DNA of 64,000 nt, taken from contig OY754469.1 of assembly GCA_963575645.1 (NCBI GenBank), positions 10,124,001 to 10,188,000 of the forward strand, given 5' to 3'. Numbering within the stretch: position 1 is the stretch's first letter; the number at the start of each line of letters is the position of its first letter. The translations under genes and the position numbers were made by a program. The stretch comes from Xanthostigma xanthostigma. Taxonomy: Eukaryota; Arthropoda; Insecta; Raphidioptera; Raphidiidae. The notes under the pieces are model-generated. The model had not been told where the DNA came from, ran no database searches, and saw only the letters and a program-made list of their open reading frames with translations. This document shows, one piece after another, positions 11,110-22,000 of the stretch.

Positions 11110-14100
11110 ATGTTTATATCGAAAATTGTCCTGTGGAGTGTTATATTTTATTTTATGGTGATTTGTGTTGAAAGCAGACATAGACGATCGAAAAAAAGAG
11201 CAGAAGACATATCGGATTTTTATTTAAATAATCATTTCGAAAACACAATGACAAACGACTCGCCGTTTCGGCGTTTTCAACGGTCGATTAAAAGACAATC
11301 AAATTTTAAAAATTTATCTAAATTTGATAGTTTAATTAAACATAAAATAAATGTAGCCGGAAAAGTTGACAATAAGAGATCCGTAAACGCTTCTGAAACT
11401 TTCAATTTGAGAAATGATCCTTTTCTTTCAATGAATGTAAATCAAGTTCCCCTTAATTCATTTCCCAGTATAGTTAGTCGAAAATCTAGTAACAATGATG
11501 TAAGTAGTGTAAATAATCAAATAGTTAAACAAGATTTAAACAATGTTGCCCAAGAAAGTTTCGGAGAACCCTGTGTTAATTACGACAAAATAGAAGATCA
11601 GCTTAGAAAAAACAGAGATAAAAGATTAGGAACTCGTCATATAAGAAAAAGTCGATTAGCAAAGTTGGTGCGTCAAACTTTTCCTGAAAATGAACAGATT
11701 GCATCGTTCAATGCACTTCCCGAAGCAAATTATGAAAACTTTAATTCTGAGGGAGATGAGAATGTAGATTTAAATTCTAATTCTGGAGTGACATCTCAGA
11801 TTCCATTCACTCCGCTAACAATATCTTCATTGGTATCCAGAGTCGTTGATGATCAATTAGGAAAATTGTAAGTTAATTTTAAATTGATTTTAAGAAGAAA
11901 TAAAATTGGCAGATTATTTTCGTAAAATATGTTTCGATTTTGCTAATTTTAATTTGTATTTCAGTGCAAAACAAGAGCCAAGCAATAACAATAATAATAT
12001 ATTTTACGACGAAAATGATCAGGACGTAGAATATGTCGAAGAAAATGGCATTTTAAAAGGACCAGGCGGTTCATTCAAATTAGTGCCTGTAAAACAAAAT
12101 GTACGCGTTCAGAAAAAAAATTCTCAACAAAATTCAGTAACGAATATAAAATTAAAACAAGATGTTTCTCGCAATAGTCTGCAGCAGAAAAGAAATCAGA
12201 TTAAGGAGGAATTAAATAGCAGAGTCCGAATAGCAAAAAATCCCAATGCAGTCGCAAATCAAAATACCCAAACATTAAATAATAATAACAATATTGTTAC
12301 AACAAATACCAATCAGTTGCCAGCACAAACTGTTTCACAAGTGGATAGTTCAACAATGGATGTAACCAGGTTATCAACTCAAAGCACTTGTGTAAGCGAG
12401 CCAGTTGATTCTTCATTAATTCTGCAGAAGATAATACAAGAACTAGAAGAAATCAAGTCTGAACGTTTCACTCAAGGGGGAAAAGAAGGTAAAGTTTGTA
12501 TGCTTATTCGAGACGTATTGACTTAACAGCCTTCCAAGTTAAATATTTTCGGAGAAAAACTTCTTGTAAACGTCTTTCCAGTTTCGTTGCTGCGACACAA
12601 CTGCAGACGGCGGTAAATCATGAGATTTATCGAAACATAGTACCGGATTAATCATTAGGCATAGTAGGCAACTGCCTAGGGGCCCCGCATCGACTAGGGG
12701 CCCGTGCACGCACCAAGGAAAAAAACTTTTCATTGAACGAAAATTTTATTTGAAAATTTGTATGAAATTTCCCAACAACAATATTATTTTCATTCGTTGT
12801 TTATTGTAATTTATTGCATTTAACAAGATAAAATTTAAAATAACTACGTCACGTCTCATTTCTCTTTCCTGACCCATCAAAAAACCTGGATCATCAATTA
12901 TCTATAACCTATTCATTAAGACCATTTCAATAAAGCTAACGAGTCAGGTAAGGCGATGCTGCAGCATCTAAGTCAAAGTAATCATATCACATATAAGACA
13001 TTGAAGTAACAGGATGCCTGGAGCCGATCATCTGGAAGTTACTCACATCCCTTCATCAACTTGAAAAGACCTGATTGCATTGCCTAGGTGCCCGGACAGG
13101 GTTAATCCAGGCCTGTCGAAGCAAGACATAATTTTAACCAGTTTTGTGATCCTGTGTTTTTATTCCCATTTTAGGATTGCCATGCAAATTGTCGGGCTCT
13201 TGGACGTCCGAGGTAGGCGGCGTACGGCTAGACGTCGCGGTCAATGCGAGCGGCACAGTGGTGATAGGACTGGCGGACCGAACTCCACCAAAACCTGGTT
13301 TGTTGAACACCGGTTGGCTGGTGCATGGCTTTGCACCGTTTACGCGTGGAGCACCATTTACGATTGTAGCTTATGAGGAAAAGAATAAGCAGATGGCTAC
13401 ATTTATTGGTAAATTCCTAATTATTTTACCGAGCGGGGTGGCGTAGTGGTGAGGGCACTACAACTCGCATTTGGAATGTAGCGGGTTCGAATCCCGACGG
13501 GGACAGATGTGGCTGGGACTTTTCCCTGCTGCCACTCGCCGAGAAATGGTAATTCCCGTACCGGCCATCTTGTTGAGGTTTTCCTTGGTTTCCCTCAATA
13601 ACTCCAGATTATTGAGATGGTTCCTTATTCAAGGCCATGGCCGATTACCTGTCAAACTCCTATGCTCAAAATTTGCCTACCTTATCCTAATGTCCTAAAA
13701 TTCATTAATTCGCCCATTGCTGAAAAAATGTAGAAAATAACGGGAAGTGTGATAGATGGAAAATGGTAATGGTGCGAATGGTGTCTGTTATGATATAAAG
13801 TCGAGAAATGGACGTTATTTTACAATTATTCCGAACTGTGTTATCTGTTCCGCTGAGTAAACTGAGTCGTGAATAAATATGCACGGGTTAAGAAAGTTTG
13901 AGAAAAGAAATTATGTTGGCTCAAAATTGTCATTTTTCGGTTTATTCGAATACCATGCGAAAGAACTGAATTGATTTTCACGTATAACAACTTGTATCAG
14001 ATCCTAGTTACAGGGATCAACGCCAGGGGTGCATTCGACAATGCGAATATGATTGTTTCATTTGAACGTATCAAGCAAAGATTTTTTCAGGGCGCGAAAT

Positions 14101-14132
14101 TAAAATCTCGCCATGGCCGTCGATGGCCCTAG
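11110..14132 (+). CDS. secreted protein with C-terminal avidin-like domain
   Basis: Predicted four-exon gene: 11110-11867, 11965-12488, 13175-13408, 14014-14132. All introns have GT/AG ends and matching phases (2, 1, 1), giving about 544 residues. Residues 1-22 form a signal peptide (start chosen at the Met just before the hydrophobic run; an in-frame Met lies 13 codons upstream at 11071). A basic RRSKKR site follows at 25-30. Residues of about 30-427 are Asn/Gln/Ser-rich and low in cysteine. From about 429 a domain begins LPCKLSGSWTSEVGG, with spacing like avidin's first strand, and continues through HGFAPFTRGAPFTIVA and ATFIG, which align with avidin strands 5-6. Domain length (about 116) also fits avidin. 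Avidin's biotin-contact Asn and Ser in strand 1 appear here as Ser and Gly, so biotin binding is doubtful. Exons 1-3 are firm. Exon 4 rests on phase, raised GC and a nearby AATAAA. Another small beta-barrel family remains possible. Confidence 0.6.
12640..12725. repeat. repeat fragment in intron 2 of the avidin-like gene
   Basis: GC-rich island 'gcctaggggccccgc...ctaggggcccg' inside an AT-rich intron. It looks like one end of a hAT-type element. The other end was not found. Confidence 0.35.
13431..13700 (+). repeat. tRNA-derived SINE
   Basis: The head has an RNA polymerase III A box (GGCGTAGTGGTGAG) and, 35 bases later, a B box (GGGTTCGAATCCC), as in a tRNA gene. A non-tRNA body follows to about 13700. 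It lies on the sense strand of the avidin-like gene's third intron and starts about 22 bases after the donor site. Target duplications are not clear. Confidence 0.75.
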
Positions 14133-14147
14133 CTACGGTACTGTATA

Positions 14148-14153
14148 AATAAA
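14148..14153 (+). terminator. polyadenylation signal AATAAA
   Basis: AATAAA lies 15 bases past the predicted stop codon of the avidin-like gene and is followed by a T-rich tract. This supports exon 4 as the last exon, though such hexamers are common in AT-rich DNA. Confidence 0.4.
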
Positions 14154-14451
14154 CTTTTTTTTAATGAAAATTTTGTTAAATACCAACACGAATCGAGATT
14201 TCCGTAATATAATTTACTGTGAATATCAGTGAATTTTTAACCGAATTTCTATGGATGATCCGAATCCTCTTAATTAGCAATATAGAAGAGCAACTTACCT
14301 GCCAGTAAAAAATTCATGAAGAAATCGCTCGAATCTTCACCTCAGAACCTTTGAAACAAACCGATCGAAAGAACTAAGAAAATATACGCGATTTCCGCAG
14401 TAGAATACCATATTTTTTTCAGTGTATAATCCAAATTCTGCTATCAATGAA

Positions 14452-14680
14452 CAGCGCCGGCTTTAGCGATCCGGGCGAGATTTTCTTCAGCGTTCTTTAT
14501 ATTAGCATCTGTGTTATCAGTCAAATAAAGGGCGCCTAGCGTATTAGTCGTAAAATTAATTGCATATAACAATAATTACTTACATAATATGTATAATTTA
14601 TATATTTGGATTAGGAAATTTAATTTATAAATTAGTTATTTAATTAATGATTAACCTTGACACCCCTAAAGCCGGCCCTG
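14452..14680. mobile_element. short non-autonomous hAT-type element
   Basis: Ends CAGCGCCGGCTTTAG and CTAAAGCCGGCCCTG are inverted repeats of the common hAT CAGxGCCGGC type. The 8-bp flanks tcaatgaa and tacatgga match at 5 positions, so the insertion is old. No coding frame. Confidence 0.7.
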
Positions 14681-14751
14681 TACATGGATATTTCAGTGAG
14701 ATTATCCCTATTGACATTTATAATCTACAATATCCATATACTTTTACTCTA

Positions 14752-15008
14752 TACTGAGCATAGGAATAAAATCGCAATTGAACCACTAGGGTGTAAACAT
14801 ATACTTCCGTCTTTTTTTACGCCGTAAGCACTAGCGTATCCAGGAGGGCAAAACAAGCACGGGGGACCCGGCTTAAGAAATTTCTAATTTGCCTCCTCCT
14901 GGGCCAAAAGCTGGGTACGCCCATGTTAACGTCATAGAAAAAGACAAAGTTTTTGAAACAGACATACGATTATATGCAATGATTCATATAGTTAATTAAT
15001 AGACATAT
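14752..15008 (-). repeat. interspersed repeat, family R copy 1
   Basis: The reverse complement reads from 'tattaattaactatatgaat' through 'gggcgtacccagcttttgg' and 'cctggatacgc' to 'cctatgctcagtat'. The same order occurs at 33414-33590 (internally deleted) and at 59094-60518 (interrupted by a family P element). Direct 38-bp repeats at 14696-14733 and 15011-15048 flank it. Confidence 0.75.
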
Positions 15009-15261
15009 GAGTGAGATTATCCCTATTAACATTTATAATCTACAATATCGCTCCATCTATTTCCTCCTAGTGCCTACACTTTATTGGTTTCACTGTCGCA
15101 AATTTACGTACCTGTCGCTGCCATCCTGGCTGCTTACCAACGCGCAGCAGCAATCTTTTGTCTGTCAGTTTCTTCCAGGCTAATACAAAAACCACTGAAC
15201 CGATTTCGATCGGACATTGACTACAGTTTTTGTTATACACAGATAATAATCGCGTTTTAAC

Positions 15262-15796
15262 TAGTGATGTGCCGGATATCCGTATCTGTATCCGCGGATA
15301 TCCTAGGAAGAAGAAAGATCCGTATCTGTATCCGTTAGTTTTTGGCGGATCTTTTACTTTATTATTTTCAATTCATAGATGAAATTTTATATATATATAG
15401 GTGATTAGGAAATAATGAAAAACTGTTAAATTCCATTCAGATTATTTTTTATTTTTTAAAATCGTATTTGGCACCTTTATATTGCAAACATTTATTGTAG
15501 TGAGTACCATACCAATAGTACATAACTCAAAGGTACTAAAAAACTATCTTTATAATGAGATATTGCACATCGACCTTTGGAAAGAGACGATCTGTTATGA
15601 AAGTTAACTCTTAAAGAGGTCAATAACTTTTTCCCATAACAGATAGTCTCTTTCCAAAGGTCGATGTGCAATATTTACCGCCGCGTACTCTAAGAAAGTT
15701 AAGATCCGTATTCGTATCTGCGGATCTTGAAACCAAATATCCGTATTCAGATCCGTATCCGCGGATATGCATTTTTAACGATCCGGCACATCACTA
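15262..15796. mobile_element. non-autonomous hAT-type element, copy 2
   Basis: Same family as 6088-6625: ends TAGTGATGTGCCGG and CCGGCACATCACTA. The flanking 8-bp target duplications are identical (gttttaac at 15254-15261 and 15797-15804), which places the element boundaries exactly. Confidence 0.92.
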
Positions 15797-15804
15797 GTTT
15801 TAAC

Positions 15805-16420
15805 TAAAGGCAGCTGAGCAGTAAAGGTTAAATGTTAAAATACCATTGTCGTAGGTCAGTGCAGAATATGCAGTGGAGAGGATACGGTCATAGGTTGGTG
15901 GATGTTTGGTCACAACGCAAGAGACTGTCGAGATTTGCCGTTGACCGGACATCTTCACGCCGACATATTCCATAGAGAGATGCTGCACACGATGCAAGAA
16001 GAAAAACTTCGCGAACTGAGCCACCACAGAAGGGATATCAAAAAAGACGATGCTCGAGATCTTGAAAGCAATTGATACAATCTTCAAATATATCGCGAAG
16101 TTTATTTGATCTATTAACGGTTGTATGTTTTATTTTTATACAAATATATATATATATATACATTTATTTATAAATTAACCTAAATATATTTTAGATTAAT
16201 GCCACTATTTATTATTTTATTTAAACATAAAGCTGATAATTAATAAAGCAGTGTTGAATTTTGAAAGTAATTTAATTCTTTTTTAAATACATACTCGATT
16301 GTTTTAAAAAGTATTTTTTATAAAGAGGATTTTGTGTTCAAAGGAAAGATTTTCTGCATTTTAGATACAAATAAGTGGTCTGTTGAAGTTCGCACGATCC
16401 AAAATCAACTGATTACAAAA
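15805..16420. other. no gene recognised; includes a (TA)n run
   Basis: A 95-codon frame on the - strand (15800-16087) has no recognisable domain and starts within the TE flank. A TA microsatellite lies near 16145-16162. Otherwise AT-rich. Confidence 0.35.
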
Positions 16421-16424
16421 AAAT

Positions 16425-17457
16425 CTACGTTCGGTGTCAAAACTCATTACAAAAATATAAAAATATTTTTTGGATGAGTTTTGCCGCCGAAAATATCTTT
16501 CGCTATGGTTCTCCTGTATTCTTTACCAGCTTCTTAATGTGGCTATATTTTTTTAAAAATTTTAAGCCTAATACTTTCGGCGGTAAAGATGGGAGAGGCA
16601 TGCTTTTTTGATGAGTGATGCATGTCTCTCCCCTCTTTACCGCCGAAAGTATTAGGCTTAAAATTTTGAAAAAAATTAGGCAGCTATAAAACCTGGTAAA
16701 GAATACAGGAGAACCATAGCAAAAGATATTTTCGGCGCCAAAACTCATCTAAAAATTATTTTTAAATTTTTTTGATGAATTTTAGCGCCGGACGTAGACT
16801 TTTTGCAATCTTTATCAACCTCTTTATATGCTTAATTTTTTTCAAAATTTTAAAACTTAAGCTTTCGGCGCAGAGGTAGAGACGCTTTCTTCGGTGCGCG
16901 TGATGTATGTCTCTCCCCTCTTTACCGCCAAAAGTATTAGGTTAAAATTTTTTTTAAAAAAATACCTAGGCATATAAAAGGGTTGATAAAGTTTACAACA
17001 AATGAAATCCATGTTCGGCGCCAAAACTCATCAAAAAAATATAAAAATAATTTTTTGATGAGTTTTAGCGCCGAAAATATTTTTCGCTATACCTCTCCTG
17101 TATTACTAACAAGCTTCTTAATGTGCCTATTTTTTTTCAAAATTTTAAACCTTATACTTTCGGCGAAAAGGGAGGGAGAGACATGCTTTTTTGATGAGTG
17201 GTGTATGTCTCTCCCCTCTTTACCGCCGAAAGCATTGGGTTTAAAATTTTGAAAAAAATTAGGCATATAAAGAAGCTGGTAAAGAATACAGGCGAACTAT
17301 AGTGAAAGATATTTTCGGCGCCAAAACTCATCCAAAAATTATTTTTATATTTTTTTGATGAGTTTTGGCGCCGAACATGGATTTGTTGTAAACTTTATCG
17401 ACCTCTTTATATGCTTAATTTTTTTCAAAATTTTATACCTAATACTTTCGGCGGTAA
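16425..17457. repeat. tandem chain of palindromes, half-units about 290 bp
   Basis: The motif 'gatgagttttagcgccg' (and variants) recurs at about 16473, 16769, 17056 and 17355, each time facing its own reverse complement. Palindrome centres therefore follow every 145 bp or so. Alternate half-units end in different flanks ('aaaatatctttcgctat' against 'gacgtagac' or 'aacatgga'), giving a full repeat of about 585 bp. Frames at 16503-16748 (-) and 16983-17252 (+) are by-products. Confidence 0.8.
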
Positions 17458-17459
17458 AT

Positions 17460-18110
17460 CACGTGGCTCTAATAAATATTGACACGTATTAGAAAGCGTT
17501 ATAATATAATGGTGTATTGGTATCTAATATACAGAAAACCGAATTTTAAAAAATACAAAAATAATGTTCAGTGCTATATTTTCAGCATATAAAATTATAA
17601 TAATGACAAAGATGGAATTAACATACAAAAAATATACATTTTTAACCAGTAAACTTCTCGAGTATTATAATAAATCCTGAAATTTTATTTGAACATGGTA
17701 GAAAAAATGATAAAATACTGGAAAATTTTTTTGAAACAGTTTTTGATGAACATAAAATATAGTCAGTTCGGCTGATAATATTATTACTTACATAATTTAA
17801 CTAGATTATTAAAAAAAAAGGCAAAATAAGAGAGAAAAATGACTTAGAATCATACAAAAAATGTATCTTTTCCTTTTTAATAACGAATAATTTCAAAATT
17901 CTTTTAGCAAGTTCAAAATTTAAAAATATAACGACAATTCTCATCATTAAACAAACGCAATTCTATTATTGTAAAGCGTTTTTCTCAAATACAAAAATGT
18001 CCCGGGAAAAAAAAGACGCAGCTCTTTTACTACAACTAATTTTCAGTGTAAAGGAAGATTTTAACGGTTTCAGTCCAATGAAAATAATATCAATCTTCAA
18101 ACCATCCTAT
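17460..18110. other. no gene recognised
   Basis: Very AT-rich DNA with stop codons in all frames. Nothing recognisable. Confidence 0.45.
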
Positions 18111-18115
18111 GAATA

Positions 18116-18681
18116 GGGTTATTGACAAAATTTCAAAAAGTATTTAAAATTAAAGAATAAAGGTATATGTACCCGTAAAAAATATTTTTTTTCATAAATA
18201 TAACAGATTTGACTCATTATTAGTTGTTTTTTATTTTGACTTTAAATTCTGCGCCAAAACGTCAATTGACCTTGACAGCCATGTTTACTGATTGCCTACG
18301 TCATAGTAGGCAATCAGTAAACACTAAGCCAGCTGGTACAACGTGACATATAGCATTATAACCAACTAAGTGTTGCATTTAATATGATTGACAGAGTACA
18401 ATGAATACACCAGAGAACATACACTGAACAGAGATAACGAATACACATGGCAGTCAGTGGCACACATCTACCGGCCATGTTGACTGATTAATGACGTCAC
18501 GCGTGGCGATTGCTGTTTGAAATCACGTGACACATAGGTTAAAAATCGTGATTTTATTTACTTATTTTAATATATTTAAATCACTTATTTAATAAAAATA
18601 ATAATTCTAAACGATATTTTAGACCATAAACTTTCATTATAACACAGTTTTATATTTAATTTTAATCACTGTCAATAACCC
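18116..18681. mobile_element. mariner-like non-autonomous element with TA flanks
   Basis: Inverted ends GGGTTATTGACA and TGTCAATAACCC are flanked on both sides by TA, the target of Tc1/mariner elements. Inside is a perfect 17-bp hairpin (arm GTTTACTGATTGCCTAC) around 18282-18321. No transposase frame. Confidence 0.75.
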
Positions 18682-18881
18682 TATTCTCAAAAAGTACACA
18701 ACTAAGATTTACTGCCATCTCTTAGAGAACGTACGGAATGAAACCTCTGAAGGCTAACCTTAAGATGTAGTTACAATGTGGAATGAAAACAAATACTGTT
18801 AAAAAAAACTAGGACAATGAACACGATCTTCAAGGCAATTCGCATAAACTCTAAATATATTTTAACTTGCTTTAAAAGAAT

Positions 18882-18887
18882 TTTATT
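18882..18887 (-). terminator. polyadenylation signal of the RagC gene
   Basis: AATAAA on the - strand about 120 bases downstream of the RagC stop codon. It is the first clear signal past the 3' end, so a short 3' UTR is likely. Confidence 0.5.
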
Positions 18888-19008
18888 TAAAACTTTTCAA
18901 CAACTGACAATAATCATCGTAGATTAATAATAATTTAAACGATTATAAAATTGCATTATTAATAAAAAAATTTAAGGGATCCAGACTTAGACAATAGGCA
19001 CTACATAT

Positions 19009-22000
19009 TTAACTTTGACCGGCGATGATTCCGTTATTAGGCAAGTCTGACATTGGTGGATTTATGCCATTGACCGGTGATGTTGTTGGAGTTGTCGCAT
19101 TTGCTTGCGAGTTAGTTTGCACTTTATTACGTAACTCAAATACTTGCTGAATAGCTTCACGGAAGCATAAGAAATTATAATCAATTAAACCTATAAAAAT
19201 ATTACAGCCTCAATTTAATTGCATTGGGATTATTACAAGTCAGGCACGCATTTATAATTTGGTTTCGGAAAGAGTCGTTTGGCCGGACCACTTGGATTCC
19301 GAAACAACTGTCTGGCACAAGTGCCAGCAAGTTGCATTTTTGGTCACAATATTTACTAAATGAATTATAATGTTTGCTTTGTTCCGATGACCACTGGTCT
19401 GGAAGCAAACTCGCAAAATCTAAGCATAGGTCACGATGACACTCCCAACGTCATGATTCGAATTTAAAACAAAATGTGAACGTTAATAAATCGACTAAAT
19501 TAAAATATTGTTTTGTTAAATTCTAATTTTCATGAAAAAGAAATACCTCCGTAATCATGCACCAATGTTTAATTATTTAATTAGACAGGATTATGTCACG
19601 ATATTATGTATTTAAATAATTAACGTACCTTTACGTTCGAAGTTGTCTTCTCTTAAAATACAAACAAGTGCTAGAAATTTATTGACTTCTCGGAGATATA
19701 AGACAGTTCCGTTGTTAAGTTTTATTAAGCTAGAGCTTTGTTCATCAAAAGCGGCGGCTTCTGTTTCATCTCTTAAACTACAAATGCAAATTAAAAAAAA
19801 ATAATAATAACAAATGAATGAGTTGTTAGAAAATATCGTTCCCGCTTTACGAGCGTGCTTTAGGTATAAATCGAGAGTAATCGATATAGAATTACGGTAC
19901 GAAATACTAACCCATATATGCACGACACATCTATGACAACATCAATCATATCACAGCATAATTCATAACTTTGCATATCGACCGGTGTCGAATCTGTGGC
20001 TATGTATATTTTTGACACAACATCGAACAAGAAAGCTTTTTCAATTGCTGAATTCTACGGAGAAATAATTCATATTGTTAGGACACACAGTTGGATTTAA
20101 ATTTACCTGACCAAATCATAGGCTTTGCCGATCGTGACACAATACGGTAATGCGAGACAAGCCCGAACCTAACTTTATTGGGTCGTACGACATGGTCAAT
20201 GGAAAATGAAGATCCATTTTACAAAGAAAATACAATAACTTTGTTAACGTACCGAAATAAGAATGTTGAGTAGATTTTCAAGGGTTGGTAATTGCGGTAT
20301 TAATTTCTGAACGACTTTAGAAAATGCTTCGAATATTGAATGGTCATAAATTGACGTTAAATGAAAACTAAGAAGAATCTGATCATCACCTATAAAAAAA
20401 ATTTGCATATGAAATATCTCGGCAGGTTCTGCGGTTTATCGATAGAAGAATTCACGTCCAACCTGAATCCGTTAAATCATCCGTCGCTCTTTGATGTATA
20501 TCTCTTTGAGATTCCATTTTAAAGTCGTCTCCCAAACCATCGACTTTATGGATGAACACTTCAAACTTTATTAATGGATTTACTTTGTACGCTTTAGTAA
20601 CAGTTAAATGTAGCTTATTTAGAGCCTCCATATAATCGTCCTTACAAACAAAAAATATTTATAAATAAGTATGCTATATAAAGTTGTTTCTTCACCACGT
20701 CGTAATTTTTTTAATCACTGGCCCGATTTCACTATTATATAGAGCGCTATCTTGAGTTATTTATGACATTATAATTTATAAAATTTTCTGTGAATGCTAA
20801 TATAAATTGGCGCATAAAAAGAATTTTGAATACTTGAAATTGTTGTTTCAAAAAAACCATATTGAAAATTAGAAAGAGAAATTGTTTGTCCCACGGTCAA
20901 ATTTTCATCCGCAATGTGGCCCGATGATCAAAAGATTTGCCCACCCCTGGTATGCACCATCTCTCTCTCAGTATTCTCGCCAAAGAAGTTTAACTTCAAA
21001 AATAATATCAGAATATCATACCTGTGCATCTATGACAAAAACAAGAGCGCCGCAACCTCCAAAAATCATATCGGAATCAAACGTGCTATCGAAAAAATCA
21101 ATCTGACCCGGGAAGTCCCAAATTTGGAATTGAACAAAACTCGAATTAGCTATATCATCCTTAACTATTTTATTTGTAGACTCAAGAAATAAAGTTTCAT
21201 TTGGCGACATTTTATGAAAAACTACTTTTTGTATCGACGATTTTCCGGATCTAAAAGAACAGACGCAAAATACGGTTATTATACACTTTCGCGGTCACCT
21301 GGTTTTTTGGCTCTAGAAAATCGAAAAATCATCCGATTTCGATGAATTTTTTTTTAAAATCTTCGTTTTTATGGCAGATTTATGGAAAAAAATACGAAAA
21401 TTGAAAAAATCAATATTTCTCACAGTTTCATGACTTTAAATGCAAAAAAAAATTGACTTTCTACATATAATTCTTTATAACTGTTTCTGACGTCAATTCC
21501 GGGGTGAACGATAAACGGGTATGCGAATTGTAATTTCGGGGTGAACGATAAACGGGTATGCGAATTGTAATTCCGGAGTGAACGATAAAGGGGTATGCGA
21601 ATTGTCTCGTAGTGAAACGGGAAGGGGCAAATGTGGAGTTTTTAAAAAAACAATTCCGGGGTGAACGATAAACGGGTATGCGAATTGTAATTCCGGGGTG
21701 AACGATAAAGGGGTATGCGAATTGTAATTCCGGGGTGAACGATAAAGGGGTATGCGAATTGTCTCGCAGTGAAACGGGAAGGGGCAAATGTGGAGTTTTT
21801 AAAAAAACAATTCCGGGGTGAACGATAAACGGGTATGCGAATTGTAATTCCGGGGTGATCTAATTTTTTTCATAAATCCGCCGTAAAATGGAACTTTTTG
21901 AGACCGAGATCATTGAAATCCATCTATTTTTCGATTTTCTAGAGCCAAAAAACCAGGTGACCGTGAAAGTGTATAATTACCAAAAATACTAATTTATCTT

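Noticed and set aside
13080..13376. 98-codon frame overlapping the avidin-like exon
   Set aside because: It is a different frame of exon 3; splice phase and domain likeness support the frame used in the gene model.
13727..13800. Alternative avidin-like last exon reading C-D-R-W-K-M-V
   Set aside because: W-K resembles the avidin C terminus, but the acceptor is poor, the frame ends quickly, and the strand before it would be missing; the 14014 exon fits length and polyadenylation signal better.
14696..15048. 38-bp direct repeats that might be LTRs
   Set aside because: Too short, no TG...CA ends, no primer-binding site or retroelement frame; they flank an ordinary repeat copy.
16503..17252. 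81- and 89-codon frames with similar peptides on opposite strands
   Set aside because: They arise from the palindrome chain, which reads alike on both strands.
21461..21787. 108-codon frame in the RagC intron
   Set aside because: It is the same satellite monomer translated; it lies inside a MITE within an intron.
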